From positions 3,472,001 to 3,536,000 of the forward strand of contig NZ_CP163525.1 in NCBI RefSeq assembly GCF_041080655.1: DNA of 64,000 nt, read 5' to 3'. Made by a program: the position numbers and the translations under genes. Shown here one piece after another: positions 1 to 8,172 of this stretch (within the stretch, counting starts at the first letter, position 1; each line of letters begins with the position of its first letter). The notes beneath the pieces were generated by a model, which was not told the origin of the DNA, did not search any database, and was given only the letters and a program-made list of their open reading frames with translations. Origin of the DNA: Streptomyces sp. CG4. GTDB taxonomy: Bacteria > Actinomycetota > Actinomycetes > Streptomycetales > Streptomycetaceae.

Positions 1-2256
1 GCACCGGACTCGATCCAGCAGGCGCTCACCCAGCCCTCGCCGGGCGACATCCACGTCCTGACCGACCCCGTGCACGGCTATCTGGCCCCCGTCATCGCCT
101 ACATGACGGCCGTCGGCATGTCCCGCAGACCCCGATGGCGCGCGGTGCTGTGGATGGTGCTGCTGCTCGACGCGTTCTCGATGCTGGTCACGGGCTACAC
201 GACCCCGTTCTCGATCATCCTGACGGTGCTGATCGGCTGGACCATCGCCTACGGCACGCTGTACGCGGTCGGCTCCCCCAACATCCGCCCCACCGGACAG
301 ACCCTGATGGCGGGCCTGCGACACGTCGGCTTCCACCCCGTCAGCGCGGCCCGCGAGGAGGCCGTGGAGTCGGAGAACGGCGACCGGGGCCGGCGCTATT
401 TCGTCACCCTGGAGGACGGCCCGCCGCTGGACGTCACGGTCGTGGACCGGGAACAGCAGGCCCAGGGCTTCTTCTACCGCGCGTGGCGCAATCTCACCCT
501 GCGCGGCTTCGCCACCCGCTCCAGCCTGCAGTCGCTGCGCCAGGCCCTGGAGCAGGAGGCGCTGCTGGCGTACGCGGCGATCGCGGCCGGAGCCAACGCG
601 CCCAAGCTGATCGCCACCTCCGAACTGGGCCCGGATGCCGTGATGCTCGTCTACGAGCACTCCGGCGGGCGCACGCTGGACTCGCTGGCCGACGCGGAGA
701 TCACCGACGAGCTGCTGCGCAACACCTGGCACCAGGTGCAGGCGCTGCAGTCGCGGCGCATCGCGCACCGCCGGCTCGCGGGTGACGCGATTCTGGTGGA
801 TCGTTCCGGCAGGGTGATCCTCACCGAGCTGCGCGGCGGCGAGATCGCGGCCGGCGAGCTGCTGCTGCGCATGGACGTGGCGCAGCTGGTCACGACGCTG
901 GGTCTGCGGGTGGGCGCCGAACGGGCCGTGGCCTCGGCGGTCGGCGTGCTCGGCCCCGACGCCGTCGCCGACTGTCTGCCAATGCTCCAGCCGATCGCGC
1001 TGACGCGCTCCACGCGCGCGACGCTGCGCCGACTGGCCCGCGAACGCTCCCAGCGCGAGCGGGAAGCGGTCCTCGACGCGTCCCGGCAGGCCAAGCAGGC
1101 CCGTCTGGAGGAGGCCGCCGAGACCAGCGGGCCCACCACCCTTGAGGAGCCCGGCAAGAAGCTGGAAAAGCCCGACAAGAAGACGGTCCGCGCCGAGCAG
1201 CGGGCCGAGCGGCGGGCCATCGACGAAGCCCTCGAAGAGGCCCGCGAGGAGGATCTGCTCACCCAGATCCGGCACGAGGTGCTGCGGATCAGGCCGCAGG
1301 CCCCCGTGGAGCCGGCCCGGCTGGAGCGGGTGCGGCCGCGCACCCTCATCAGCTTCATCGCGGGTGCGATCGGCGCGTACTACCTGCTGACGCAGCTCAC
1401 CCACATCCAGTTCGGCACGCTGTTCGCGCAGGCCCAATGGGGCTGGGTGTGCGCCGCGGTGGCGTTCTCCGCGCTCAGCTATGTCGCCGCGGCGATGGCA
1501 CTGCTGGGATTCGTGCCGGAGCGGGTGCCGTTCCTGCGGACCGTGGCCGCCCAGGTCGCCGGGTCCTTCGTGAAGATCGTGGCGCCTGCCGCGGTCGGCG
1601 GTGTCGCCCTCAACACACGCTTCCTGCAGCGCGCCGGCGTGCGCGCCGGGCTCGCGGTGGCGAGCGTCGGCGCGTCGCAGTTGTTCGGGCTCGGCTGCCA
1701 CATCCTGATGCTGCTGTCCTTCGGCTATCTGACCGGTACCGAGAAGACGCCCTCGCTGTCGCCGTCCCGTACGGTCATCGCCGGTCTGCTGACGGTGGCG
1801 GTGCTGGTGCTCGTGGTGACCTCGGTGCCGTTCCTGCGGAAATTCGTCGTCACGCGCGTGCGGTCGCTGTTCGCCGGTGTCGTACCGCGCATGCTCGACG
1901 TGCTGCAGCGGCCGCAGAAGCTCGTCACCGGCATCGGCGGCATGCTCCTGCTGACGGCCTGCTTCGTGATGTGCCTGGACGCCTCCGTCCGGGCGTTCGG
2001 CGGCGGCACGGTCTCGCTCAGCATCGCCAGCGTCGCCGTCGTCTTCCTCGCCGGAAACGCCCTCGGGTCCGCGGCGCCCACCCCGGGCGGCGTGGGCGCG
2101 GTGGAGGCGAGCCTCACACTCGGCCTGATCGCCTTCGGCCTGCCCAAGGAGGTCGCCGCGCCGGCCGTGCTGCTGTACCGCCTGCTGACGCTGTGGCTGC
2201 CGGTACTCCCGGGCTGGCTGGCCTTCAACCACCTCACCCGCAAGGGAGCCCTGTAA
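1..2256 (+). CDS. Pseudokinase-flippase-like (UPF0104/LPG synthase TM) membrane protein, 5' end missing
   Basis: The reading frame is open from the first base, so this is the 3' part of a larger gene; the first internal GTG (position 70) is unlikely to be the true start. Visible order: two membrane segments (about residues 1-70), a soluble kinase-like region (about 80-330) in which the catalytic loop is degenerate (HRRLAGDAILVD instead of HxDxxxxN), a charged Lys/Glu/Arg-rich linker (about 335-430), then a multi-pass C-terminal domain (about 445-750). That domain carries PTPGGVGAVEA, the hallmark of the UPF0104/lysylphosphatidylglycerol-synthase transmembrane family, which moves or modifies lipids. 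Substrate cannot be told. It stops just before a short tandem-repeat region and the next gene, so the pair may be independent. I am sure of the membrane family and moderately sure of the pseudokinase reading. Confidence 0.85.
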   Translation, partial: APDSIQQALTQPSPGDIHVLTDPVHGYLAPVIAYMTAVGMSRRPRWRAVLWMVLLLDAFSMLVTGYTTPFSIILTVLIGWTIAYGTLYAVGSPNIRPTGQTLMAGLRHVGFHPVSAAREEAVESENGDRGRRYFVTLEDGPPLDVTVVDREQQAQGFFYRAWRNLTLRGFATRSSLQSLRQALEQEALLAYAAIAAGANAPKLIATSELGPDAVMLVYEHSGGRTLDSLADAEITDELLRNTWHQVQALQSRRIAHRRLAGDAILVDRSGRVILTELRGGEIAAGELLLRMDVAQLVTTLGLRVGAERAVASAVGVLGPDAVADCLPMLQPIALTRSTRATLRRLARERSQREREAVLDASRQAKQARLEEAAETSGPTTLEEPGKKLEKPDKKTVRAEQRAERRAIDEALEEAREEDLLTQIRHEVLRIRPQAPVEPARLERVRPRTLISFIAGAIGAYYLLTQLTHIQFGTLFAQAQWGWVCAAVAFSALSYVAAAMALLGFVPERVPFLRTVAAQVAGSFVKIVAPAAVGGVALNTRFLQRAGVRAGLAVASVGASQLFGLGCHILMLLSFGYLTGTEKTPSLSPSRTVIAGLLTVAVLVLVVTSVPFLRKFVVTRVRSLFAGVVPRMLDVLQRPQKLVTGIGGMLLLTACFVMCLDASVRAFGGGTVSLSIASVAVVFLAGNALGSAAPTPGGVGAVEASLTLGLIAFGLPKEVAAPAVLLYRLLTLWLPVLPGWLAFNHLTRKGAL

Positions 2257-2267
2257 GCGCAAGGGAA

Positions 2268-2367
2268 CCCTGTGGTGAGAGCCCTGTGGTGAGAGGACGG
2301 GCCCCACGTAGGCGCCCCGCGTAGGCACCCCGCGTAGGCAGGGAGGCGTGCGCCCCGTAGGCACCGC
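2268..2367. repeat. Two short tandem repeats in the intergenic spacer
   Basis: A 14-bp unit (ccctgtggtgagag) is repeated head to tail at 2268-2281 and 2282-2295. A 13-bp unit of the form gtaggcRccccgc follows at 2308-2320 and 2321-2333, with partial copies at 2334 and 2357. The repeats fill the spacer between the flippase-like gene and the Slp-type hydrolase gene; no hairpin strong enough to call a terminator was seen. Confidence 0.7.
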
Positions 2368-2432
2368 GTGCGCGTACCTCGTACGGCCCGCGCCCCGCGC
2401 GCGGTGGCGTGCGCGCCGCCAGGATGGGGAAC

Positions 2433-3980
2433 ATGGCGAATCCCTCCCGGCTGCGCGCCGCCGCCCTGACCACCACCGCTCTGTTGCTCTCCGCCCTGCT
2501 GGCCGGTTGCGGCGACGGCGCCGGCCAGGACGGCGACCTCTCGGCGCAGCAGCTGGACTGGAAGGACTGCCCGGCTCCGTCCGAGGCGGAGGGCGGCGGC
2601 GCCGCCCCGTCGCCGCTGCCGGGCGGCGGCGCCTGGCAGTGCGCCACCATGAAGGCGCCGTTGGACTGGAGCCGTCCCAAGGGCGACACCATCGACATCG
2701 CCCTGATCCGCGCCAAGGCCAGCGGCCCCGCGAGCCGGCGGATCGGCTCGCTGGTCTTCAACTTCGGCGGGCCCGGCGGCAGCGGTGTCACCACGCTGCC
2801 CGCGTTCGGCGAGGACTACGCCGCCCTGCGCACCCGCTACGACCTGGTCAGCTTCGATCCGCGCGGGGTCGGCCGCAGCGCACCGGTGAAGTGCGAGAGC
2901 GACGCCCAGCTGGACGTGTACTTCCAGCAGGACGCGACCCCCGACAACAACGCCGAGCGCACCGCGCTGGTGAACCGCACCAAGCAGTTCAACGCGGCCT
3001 GTGAGAAGAACTCGCAGCAGATCATTCCCCACGTGGCGACCACGGACGCGGCCCGCGACATGGACCTGATGCGCCAGGTCCTCGGCGACGACAAGCTGCA
3101 CTACTTCGGCATCTCCTACGGCACCGAACTCGGCGGCGTCTACGCCCACTTGTTCCCCAAGAACGTCGGCCGTGCCGTGCTCGACGGCGTCGTCGACCCC
3201 ACGGAGAACGCCGAGCAGAGCGCGCTCGGACAGGCCAAGGGCTTCCAGCTCGCGCTCGACAACTTCGCCCAGGACTGCACCTCGAAGACCTCGGAGTGCC
3301 CGATCGGCAACACCGCGCAGGACGTGAAGGACCGCATCGCGAAACTCCTCAACGACCTGGAGAAGAAGCCGATCCCGGGCATCGCGCCCCGCCGGCTCAC
3401 CCAGACCGCCGCGACCAACGGCATCGCGCAGTCCCTGTACTCCAAGGATTTCTGGGAGTACCTCACCGAGGGCCTGGAGCGGGCGTACGAGGGCGACGGC
3501 AAGATTCTGATGCTGCTGTCCGACTCGATGAACGGCCGGAGCGAGAACGGCGAGTACAGCAACATCACCGCGGCGAACACCGCCATCAACTGTGCCGACG
3601 AAAAGCCGCGGTACACCGCCGACTACGTACAGCAGAAGCTGCCCGAGTTCCGTGCCGCCTCCCCGCTGTTCGGGGACTATCTGGCCTGGGGCATGGTCAG
3701 CTGCACCGACTGGGCCGTGCCGGGCGCCGCTGACCATCCCGACGTCAGCGCCCCCGGCTCGGCGCCCATCCTCGTCGTCGGCAACACCGGCGACCCGGCC
3801 ACCCCGTACGAGGGCGCGCAGAAGATGGTCGAGGCGCTCGGCAAGGGCGTCGGCGTCGAGCTCACGTACAAGGGCCAGGGGCACGGTGCGTACGACAGCA
3901 AGGACAAGTGCGTACAGAGCGCGGTGAACGACTACCTGCTGGACGGCAAGGAGCCGAAGACCGGCGCGGTCTGTTCCTGA
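2433..3980 (+). CDS. Secreted Slp/Tap-type tripeptidyl aminopeptidase lipoprotein (alpha/beta hydrolase, peptidase S33-like)
   Basis: The N-terminus has basic residues, a hydrophobic stretch and a lipobox (LLAGC), so the product should be exported and lipid-anchored. The body is an alpha/beta hydrolase of the Streptomyces Slp/Tap family that removes tripeptides from protein N-termini. The oxyanion region is NFGGPGGSG, the nucleophile elbow is GISYG, the Asp lies in NTGDPATP and the His in GQGHGAY near the C-terminus, where a TAP-like C-terminal domain is expected. Length (515 aa) is normal for the family. I start at ATG 2433 (MANPSRL) because AGGA lies at a suitable distance; GTG 2409 and ATG 2424 are in frame alternatives. 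It probably degrades peptides outside the membrane. Confidence 0.88.
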   Translation: MANPSRLRAAALTTTALLLSALLAGCGDGAGQDGDLSAQQLDWKDCPAPSEAEGGGAAPSPLPGGGAWQCATMKAPLDWSRPKGDTIDIALIRAKASGPASRRIGSLVFNFGGPGGSGVTTLPAFGEDYAALRTRYDLVSFDPRGVGRSAPVKCESDAQLDVYFQQDATPDNNAERTALVNRTKQFNAACEKNSQQIIPHVATTDAARDMDLMRQVLGDDKLHYFGISYGTELGGVYAHLFPKNVGRAVLDGVVDPTENAEQSALGQAKGFQLALDNFAQDCTSKTSECPIGNTAQDVKDRIAKLLNDLEKKPIPGIAPRRLTQTAATNGIAQSLYSKDFWEYLTEGLERAYEGDGKILMLLSDSMNGRSENGEYSNITAANTAINCADEKPRYTADYVQQKLPEFRAASPLFGDYLAWGMVSCTDWAVPGAADHPDVSAPGSAPILVVGNTGDPATPYEGAQKMVEALGKGVGVELTYKGQGHGAYDSKDKCVQSAVNDYLLDGKEPKTGAVCS

Positions 3981-3983
3981 GGC

Positions 3984-3999
3984 ACACGGGAGCCCGTGT
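3984..3999. terminator. Weak hairpin between convergent genes
   Basis: A short inverted repeat (acacggg / cccgtgt) with a very small loop lies between the stop codons of the Slp-type hydrolase and the FMN reductase. It could end both transcripts, but the stem is short and has no T-run. Confidence 0.3.
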
Positions 4000-4005
4000 A
4001 CGGCG

Positions 4006-4665
4006 TCACTTCTCGGCCCGCTGGGTGATGGCCGCCTCGGTACGGTCTCCCAGAAACTCGTACCAACGGCGTTCGAGGCAGACGTAGCGCACGTCCGCTT
4101 CGACGAGGCTGAGGAAACCCGACACGGTCTCGCTGAGACGTTGTTGCAGCCCCGGATCGGCCAGCGTTCCGTCTTCGGCGAAGGCCTGGTAGCTGTTGGC
4201 CACGCTGAACATGTCCGGGTAGACACGGGTGCCCAGGTGTTCCAGGGGAATCCGCAGAGCCCACAACCCGCGGTTGCCGCCGACCAGCGACGGCGAGGCG
4301 GAGACGAGCAGCGCGTGCTTGGTCTTGAACGGCTGCGGCCGGACACGCGAGACCCAGTCGATCGCGTTCTTCAGCACTCCCGGCACGGAGGCGTTGTACT
4401 CCGGCGAGGAAATGACGAGGGCGTCGCTCTGCTCTAGCCGGTCGCGCAGGGCGAGGGCGCCGTGCGGCAGCCCTTCGCCGGTCTCCATGTCACCGTCGTA
4501 CAAGGGCATGTCGAAATCGCGCATGCTGGCGAGGTCGACGGCGGCACCGGTGTCGGAGATGAGCCGGGCCACGAGGGAGGCGAGACGGGCGTTGGTCGAA
4601 TCGGCCCGCAGGGCCGCGCCGAAGATCAGGAACCGCAGCGGGCCGGGAAGCGAGTCCGTGGGCAT
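4006..4665 (-). CDS. NADPH-dependent FMN reductase (flavodoxin-like)
   Basis: A 219-aa protein with the flavodoxin-like fold. The signature SPEYNASVPGVLKNAIDW (about residues 90-107) is that of the NAD(P)H:FMN reductase/chromate-quinone reductase family (ChrR, AzoR-like), where it binds FMN and shapes the active site. The phosphate loop is the Gly/Ala-rich segment after the first strand (GAALRADSTNARL). It should reduce flavin, quinones or similar acceptors in the cytoplasm. The start at 4665 has a strong GGAAGGA ribosome site; the open frame upstream to 4809 is not needed. It converges with the Slp-type hydrolase. The physiological acceptor is unknown. Confidence 0.88.
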   Translation of the reverse strand: MPTDSLPGPLRFLIFGAALRADSTNARLASLVARLISDTGAAVDLASMRDFDMPLYDGDMETGEGLPHGALALRDRLEQSDALVISSPEYNASVPGVLKNAIDWVSRVRPQPFKTKHALLVSASPSLVGGNRGLWALRIPLEHLGTRVYPDMFSVANSYQAFAEDGTLADPGLQQRLSETVSGFLSLVEADVRYVCLERRWYEFLGDRTEAAITQRAEK

Positions 4666-4825
4666 GGGTCCGTCCTTCCATCGCGGGCAAGCGCCTCCAG
4701 CAGGGCGCCCCACCGACCAGTGTGGTTCCCCGACGGACATCACGCGACAGGGGAGGACCGCAGCTGTGCCGTCCTGGGACCGTCCGCGGCCAGCCGACGC
4801 CAACCTCACCGGCGCTGGCCGGCAT

Positions 4826-5041
4826 TACCTCGATTCTTCTCCTGTCCAAACCAAGACGAGGCTCATCGACTATGAGCTACTAAGAGTGCGAAACGAAATA
4901 ACCCACGGCCAATATCTAAGTGTCGACGCGGATTCATATGAAGAGTTGCATTTAGAAGTTCTCGGGATCATGGGTTTCGTTCGAAATACCGTTGGCGCCG
5001 CAGCGGAGAACCAGACATACCGAAGACGCAAGGAACTCTAG
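4826..5041 (+). pseudogene. Remnant of a HEPN-domain nuclease (C-terminal fragment)
   Basis: About 70 codons end at TAG 5041 and match no start or ribosome site of their own. The segment reads LIDYELLRVRNEITHGQY followed by a helix of the form SYEELHLEVLGIMGF and a closing YRRRKEL. RNEITHG fits the R-x4-6-H motif of HEPN RNases, and the arrangement is that of the RiboL-PSP-HEPN (MAE_28990/MAE_18760-like) group linked to toxin-antitoxin and abortive-infection systems. Base composition is clearly lower in GC than the neighbours, and it contains rare codons including TTA, which suggests horizontal acquisition. The N-terminal part is absent, so I call it a decayed fragment. Family assignment is by motif only. 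Confidence 0.55.
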
Positions 5042-5066
5042 GTTTTACTTCAAGCGGGTATTGGTA

Positions 5067-5148
5067 ATGCCATCCTGGATGGCCCCGCTCACCGACCTGA
5101 GCCCACGCCATTTCGGCAAGCTGGTCACCACCCTGGCCGTGCGCCAGA
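5067..5148 (+). pseudogene. Stub resembling the N-terminus of an IS5-type transposase
   Basis: From ATG 5067 about 27 codons read LTDLSPRHFGKLVTTLAVRQ, which resembles the N-terminal helical segment (LTGLSPxxLxxLvxxLA) of Streptomyces IS5-family transposases. The rest of a transposase (DDE residues) is missing and no terminal inverted repeats were seen. It directly follows the HEPN remnant, consistent with a spot of past insertion and decay. Confidence 0.35.
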
Positions 5149-5429
5149 CCGTCTCAGTTTCCGTCTCATTCGCCGCCGTTCAAGCGCGACCATCCGCATG
5201 GGGTCGTCCCAGCACTGCCCTGCCCATGAACTCAGGTGAACGAGCCTGCACTCCGCCCAGCAGGGGACCAACAGACTTGGAAAGCCTGCACTCGGCGAAG
5301 TGTGCTCGACGTACTGACCCGCGTGCGCCCGGGTCGCCTAGTGCCGTCGGCCATGCGCCCTGCCCTGTGCAGGCAAGGTGCGCCAGGCTGGATGTTCAGA
5401 CGCAGGGCTGACCAACGGGAGGGGCGACC
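5149..5429. other. Non-coding spacer of the accessory islet
   Basis: No convincing gene. It holds an 11-bp direct repeat (agcctgcactc) at 5243 and 5283, and a cttggaaagc motif at 5275 that resembles a serine tRNA (GGA) anticodon arm, which might be an old attachment scar. No complete tRNA fold could be drawn. Confidence 0.3.
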
Positions 5430-5597
5430 GTGGGTGAGTGGAAGCAGGGGAAGTGCGGTTGGCCGACGGTGACTGGGAAACGTTGCCAGAACAAGACGGT
5501 CAAGGGCACGTCGCGCTGCTACCTCCACCAAGGTGACTGGACGAAGCGCGGCCAAGCCGAGCTGAAGAAGAGGGCGAGCAAGCGCCGCAAGAAGTGA
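5430..5597 (+). CDS. Small Cys/His-rich, probably zinc-binding protein (55 aa)
   Basis: This ORF starts at GTG 5430, preceded at six bases by a strong GGGAGGGG ribosome site, and ends at TGA 5597. The N-terminal half has the pattern C-x9-C-x9-C-x3-H: CGWPTVTGKRCQNK, then SRCYLH. This recalls short zinc-binding modules with a CGxxTxxGxxC...CxxH layout seen in phage and mobile-element proteins. The C-terminal half is very basic (ends KKRASKRRKK), suited to nucleic-acid binding. It sits in the islet between the transposase stub and a small membrane protein. Nothing about its role can be claimed beyond likely zinc and nucleic-acid binding. Confidence 0.7.
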   Translation: MGEWKQGKCGWPTVTGKRCQNKTVKGTSRCYLHQGDWTKRGQAELKKRASKRRKK

Positions 5598-5811
5598 TCC
5601 GGAGCCGCGGGGGTGAGTGTCTGACTGCGTGACAACCCCGACGAACAGCAGCGGACGAGCGCAGACGCCCACGGACGATTGCCGCAGGTGAGTGCCACAC
5701 CAGCCCGAGGCAGCGCCCCCACCCAAGTTGCTTCGGGACGAAGAGGTCAGTGCCAGCCACTGTGCGCGCCGATGGATCGAGCGACGATGGTGCGCAACAG
5801 GTAGGTTGACC

Positions 5812-6024
5812 ATGGTCGTTCAGAACGCGGTGGCTGGCTTGGGGGACTCCGTGGATGAGGACGAAATCAGGCGTGCGGTTGCGCGAGGGATGCGGGACTA
5901 CGAGAAGTCCCGCCCGAAGCCCAAGGGGATCGTCGCGGAGGCGGAGAGCGCCATAGGTGGTTGCGTAGCGATGTTCTTCGTGGCCTTGGTGATTCTGGGC
6001 ATCGTCGCTGCCTGCAGCAGGTGA
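5812..6024 (+). CDS. Small hypothetical protein with one C-terminal membrane helix
   Basis: A 70-aa product not recognised as a family. The N-terminal half is charged (DEDEIRRAVARGMRDYEKSR), followed by a basic KPKG turn and a hydrophobic helix (about residues 48-67, GGCVAMFFVALVILGIVAAC) ending close to the C-terminus, so it is likely tail-anchored in the membrane. The ATG at 5812 has only a weak AGGTAGG site; GTG 5851 (VDEDEIRR) after GGGGGA is an alternative start that gives 57 aa. It is the last gene of the accessory islet and is followed by a strong hairpin. Confidence 0.5.
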   Translation: MVVQNAVAGLGDSVDEDEIRRAVARGMRDYEKSRPKPKGIVAEAESAIGGCVAMFFVALVILGIVAACSR

Positions 6025-6110
6025 CGCACCTTCCCGGCACGCACCACCGGCGCGATTTCTGGGCCGTCCCTGGGCCGTGCGAGGCCGACCGACGCCAACC
6101 AACAACGACA

Positions 6111-6150
6111 GAAGCCCACGGCATCCGAGCAGCTCAGAGCCGTGGGCTTC
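6111..6150. terminator. Bidirectional terminator between the small membrane protein and moeZ
   Basis: A perfect 12-bp stem (gaagcccacggc / gccgtgggcttc, 6111-6122 and 6139-6150) with a 16-base loop lies between the converging genes. Confidence 0.8.
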
Positions 6151-6180
6151 GTCAGTCCCGCTGGTGAGCGGAAGCGGCGG

Positions 6181-7359
6181 TCAGTAGACCGGCTTGTGGG
6201 GTTCGATCTGGTTGACCCAGCCGATGACGCCGCCGCCGACGTGGACGGCGTCGGCGAAGCCCGCGGACTTCAGGACGGCGAGGACTTCCGCACTGCGGAC
6301 ACCCGTCTTGCAATGCAGGACGATCTTCTTGTCCTGCGGGAGGGTCTCCAGGGCGGCGCCCATGAGGAACTCGTTCTTCGGGATCAGCTTGGCGCCCGGG
6401 ATGGAGACGATCTCGTACTCGTTCGGCTCGCGGACATCGATGATCTCGATGTTCTCGCCCTCGTCGATCCACTCCTTGAGCTGCTTCGGAGTGATCGTCG
6501 AGCCGAGGGCGGCCTCCTGGGCCTCCTCCGACACGACGCCGCAGAAGGCCTCGTAGTCGATGAGCTCGGTGACGGTCGGGTTCTCGCCGCAGACCGCGCA
6601 GTTCGGGTCCTTGCGGACCTTGACCTGGCGGTACTGCATCTCCAGGGCGTCGTAGATCATCAGGCGGCCGACCAGCGGCTCGCCGATGCCCGCGAGGAGC
6701 TTGATGGCCTCGTTGACCTGGATGGAGCCGATGGACGCGCACAGCACGCCCAGCACGCCGCCCTCGGCGCAGGAGGGGACCATGCCGGGGGGCGGGGGCT
6801 CCGGGTAGAGGCAGCGGTAGCAGGGGCCGTGCTCGGACCAGAAGACGGAGGCCTGGCCGTCGAAGCGGTAGATCGAACCCCATACGTACGGCTTGTTCAG
6901 CAGCACGCAGGCGTCGTTGACCAGGTAGCGGGTCGCGAAGTTGTCCGTGCCGTCGACGATCAGGTCGTACTGGCTGAAGATGTCCATCACGTTCTCGGCC
7001 TCGAGCCGCTCTTCGTGAAGGACCACGTTCACGTACGGGTTGATGCCCTTGACGGTGTCACGGGCGGACTCGGCCTTGGAACGGCCGATGTCGGACTGGC
7101 TGTGGATGATCTGGCGCTGCAGGTTCGACTCGTCGACCTCGTCGAACTCCACGATGCCGAGGGTGCCCACGCCCGCGGCGGCCAGGTACATCAGCGCCGG
7201 CGAGCCCAGGCCGCCGGCGCCCACACAGAGCACCTTGGCGTTCTTCAGCCGCTTCTGCCCGTCCATGCCCACGTCGGGGATGATCAGGTGGCGGGAGTAC
7301 CTGCGGACCTCGTCTACGGTGAGCTCAGCAGCCGGCTCAACCAGGGGTGGCAGCGACAC
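6181..7359 (-). CDS. moeZ: Adenylyltransferase/sulfurtransferase MoeZ (ThiF-like + rhodanese)
   Basis: The product (392 aa) first adenylates the C-terminal glycine of ubiquitin-like sulfur carriers and then transfers sulfur to form a thiocarboxylate, serving molybdopterin, cysteine and thio-metabolite synthesis. Residues about 15-265 are the ThiF/E1-like domain: nucleotide loop GAGGLGSP, then DEVDESNLQRQ, and zinc ligands CYRC (about 180) and CAVC (about 255). A linker leads to a rhodanese domain (about 285-392) with DVREPNEYEI and the active-site cysteine in HCKTGVRS. Both activities look intact. Length is standard for actinobacterial MoeZ. It lies 63 bases downstream of the polysaccharide operon on the same strand but is functionally separate. 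Confidence 0.95.
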   Translation of the reverse strand: MSLPPLVEPAAELTVDEVRRYSRHLIIPDVGMDGQKRLKNAKVLCVGAGGLGSPALMYLAAAGVGTLGIVEFDEVDESNLQRQIIHSQSDIGRSKAESARDTVKGINPYVNVVLHEERLEAENVMDIFSQYDLIVDGTDNFATRYLVNDACVLLNKPYVWGSIYRFDGQASVFWSEHGPCYRCLYPEPPPPGMVPSCAEGGVLGVLCASIGSIQVNEAIKLLAGIGEPLVGRLMIYDALEMQYRQVKVRKDPNCAVCGENPTVTELIDYEAFCGVVSEEAQEAALGSTITPKQLKEWIDEGENIEIIDVREPNEYEIVSIPGAKLIPKNEFLMGAALETLPQDKKIVLHCKTGVRSAEVLAVLKSAGFADAVHVGGGVIGWVNQIEPHKPVY

Positions 7360-7422
7360 GGGGACTCCGTTGGTCGGTCAATCACTACGGTTGTTCTCCC
7401 CGTAACACTGCCACGGCCTTCT

Positions 7423-8172
7423 TCATTCCGAGACACCTGTTCCGATACGCGAGACGATTTCGTCCCAGTAGCCGGGCATCGTCTCCCAGGGGTCGGCGCG
7501 GCCGCGGCGGTCCGTGCGGTCTGTGAAGTAGATCGTGGCCGCTCCCTGCCAGCGTGCGATGCGCAGCGCCTCCTCCAGGTGGCCGCGGGGCACGCTGTGC
7601 ACGAAGTGGCAGAAGCGGTCGGGCGGGTAGTCGGCGGTCCACTCGGCGGCCTGCGACCAGCGGTAGTCGGACCAGGCGCCGGCGAAGGTCACCAACTGGT
7701 CGGCGTGGTCCGCGTACCCGGGGTGCGGGTGGCTGCCGTGGCCGAGGACGATGTGGGCGGTGTCACTGATCGCCCGGAGCGTGGTGACCGCGCGGCGGAC
7801 CTCGGGCAGCGCGGTGCGGTCGCTGGGGCAGCGGTCCAGGAAGAAGCCGTCGGCCCGGTACCAGTCCAGGTGGCGTTGGGCGTCGGCGACCAGGTCGCCG
7901 AAGGCGCGGGCACCGTGGGTGAGGTCCAGGTGGCCGAGGACGCGGACGCCGGCGCCCCGCAGCCGGCCCGCGGCTTCCAGACAGTGCGGGTCCGGGCGGG
8001 TGCCGGGGCCCGCGGCGACGTTGAGGACCACCCAGTCCAGCGGGGTGCCCGGGCGGGAGAGCTCGGCCCACTGGGCGGGGGCGACGAGCGGGTGGGCGAA
8101 GCCGGGGATGCCGAGGGTGGTGCGCAGGCCGGTGCTCGTGGTGCCCGCTGTGGTGCTGGTCAGATGCGGCAT
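7423..8172 (-). CDS. Spherulation-specific family 4 (GH135-like) protein
   Basis: A 249-aa TIM-barrel-type protein of the spherulin-4 family, here without a visible signal peptide. Conserved landmarks are GIPGFAHPL at the N-terminus, VVLNVAAGPG (the usual V-x-NP-xxGPG strand), DLTHGARAF, ADGFFLDRCPSD, and FAGAWSDY near the C-terminus. The family includes Sph3 (GH135), which hydrolyses galactosaminogalactan in Aspergillus. The usual FDE pair is LDR here, so one acidic residue expected at the active site is missing and hydrolysis is not certain. It overlaps the epimerase gene by 13 bp and is the last gene of the polysaccharide operon, the place a polymer-trimming enzyme would occupy. Confidence 0.85.
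   Translation of the reverse strand: MPHLTSTTAGTTSTGLRTTLGIPGFAHPLVAPAQWAELSRPGTPLDWVVLNVAAGPGTRPDPHCLEAAGRLRGAGVRVLGHLDLTHGARAFGDLVADAQRHLDWYRADGFFLDRCPSDRTALPEVRRAVTTLRAISDTAHIVLGHGSHPHPGYADHADQLVTFAGAWSDYRWSQAAEWTADYPPDRFCHFVHSVPRGHLEEALRIARWQGAATIYFTDRTDRRGRADPWETMPGYWDEIVSRIGTGVSE

Noticed and set aside
1725..4346. 873-aa minus-strand frame
   Set aside because: Antisense to the flippase-like and Slp genes; typical shadow frame of GC-rich coding DNA.
5330..5410. Possible tRNA (tagtgccgtcggc D-arm-like segment with tgcc-ctgtgca-ggca hairpin)
   Set aside because: No T-arm sequence, no acceptor pairing and an abnormal anticodon loop.
5500..6105. 201-aa minus-strand frame over the islet
   Set aside because: No ribosome site or recognisable protein, and it is antisense to two short plus-strand genes with better signals.
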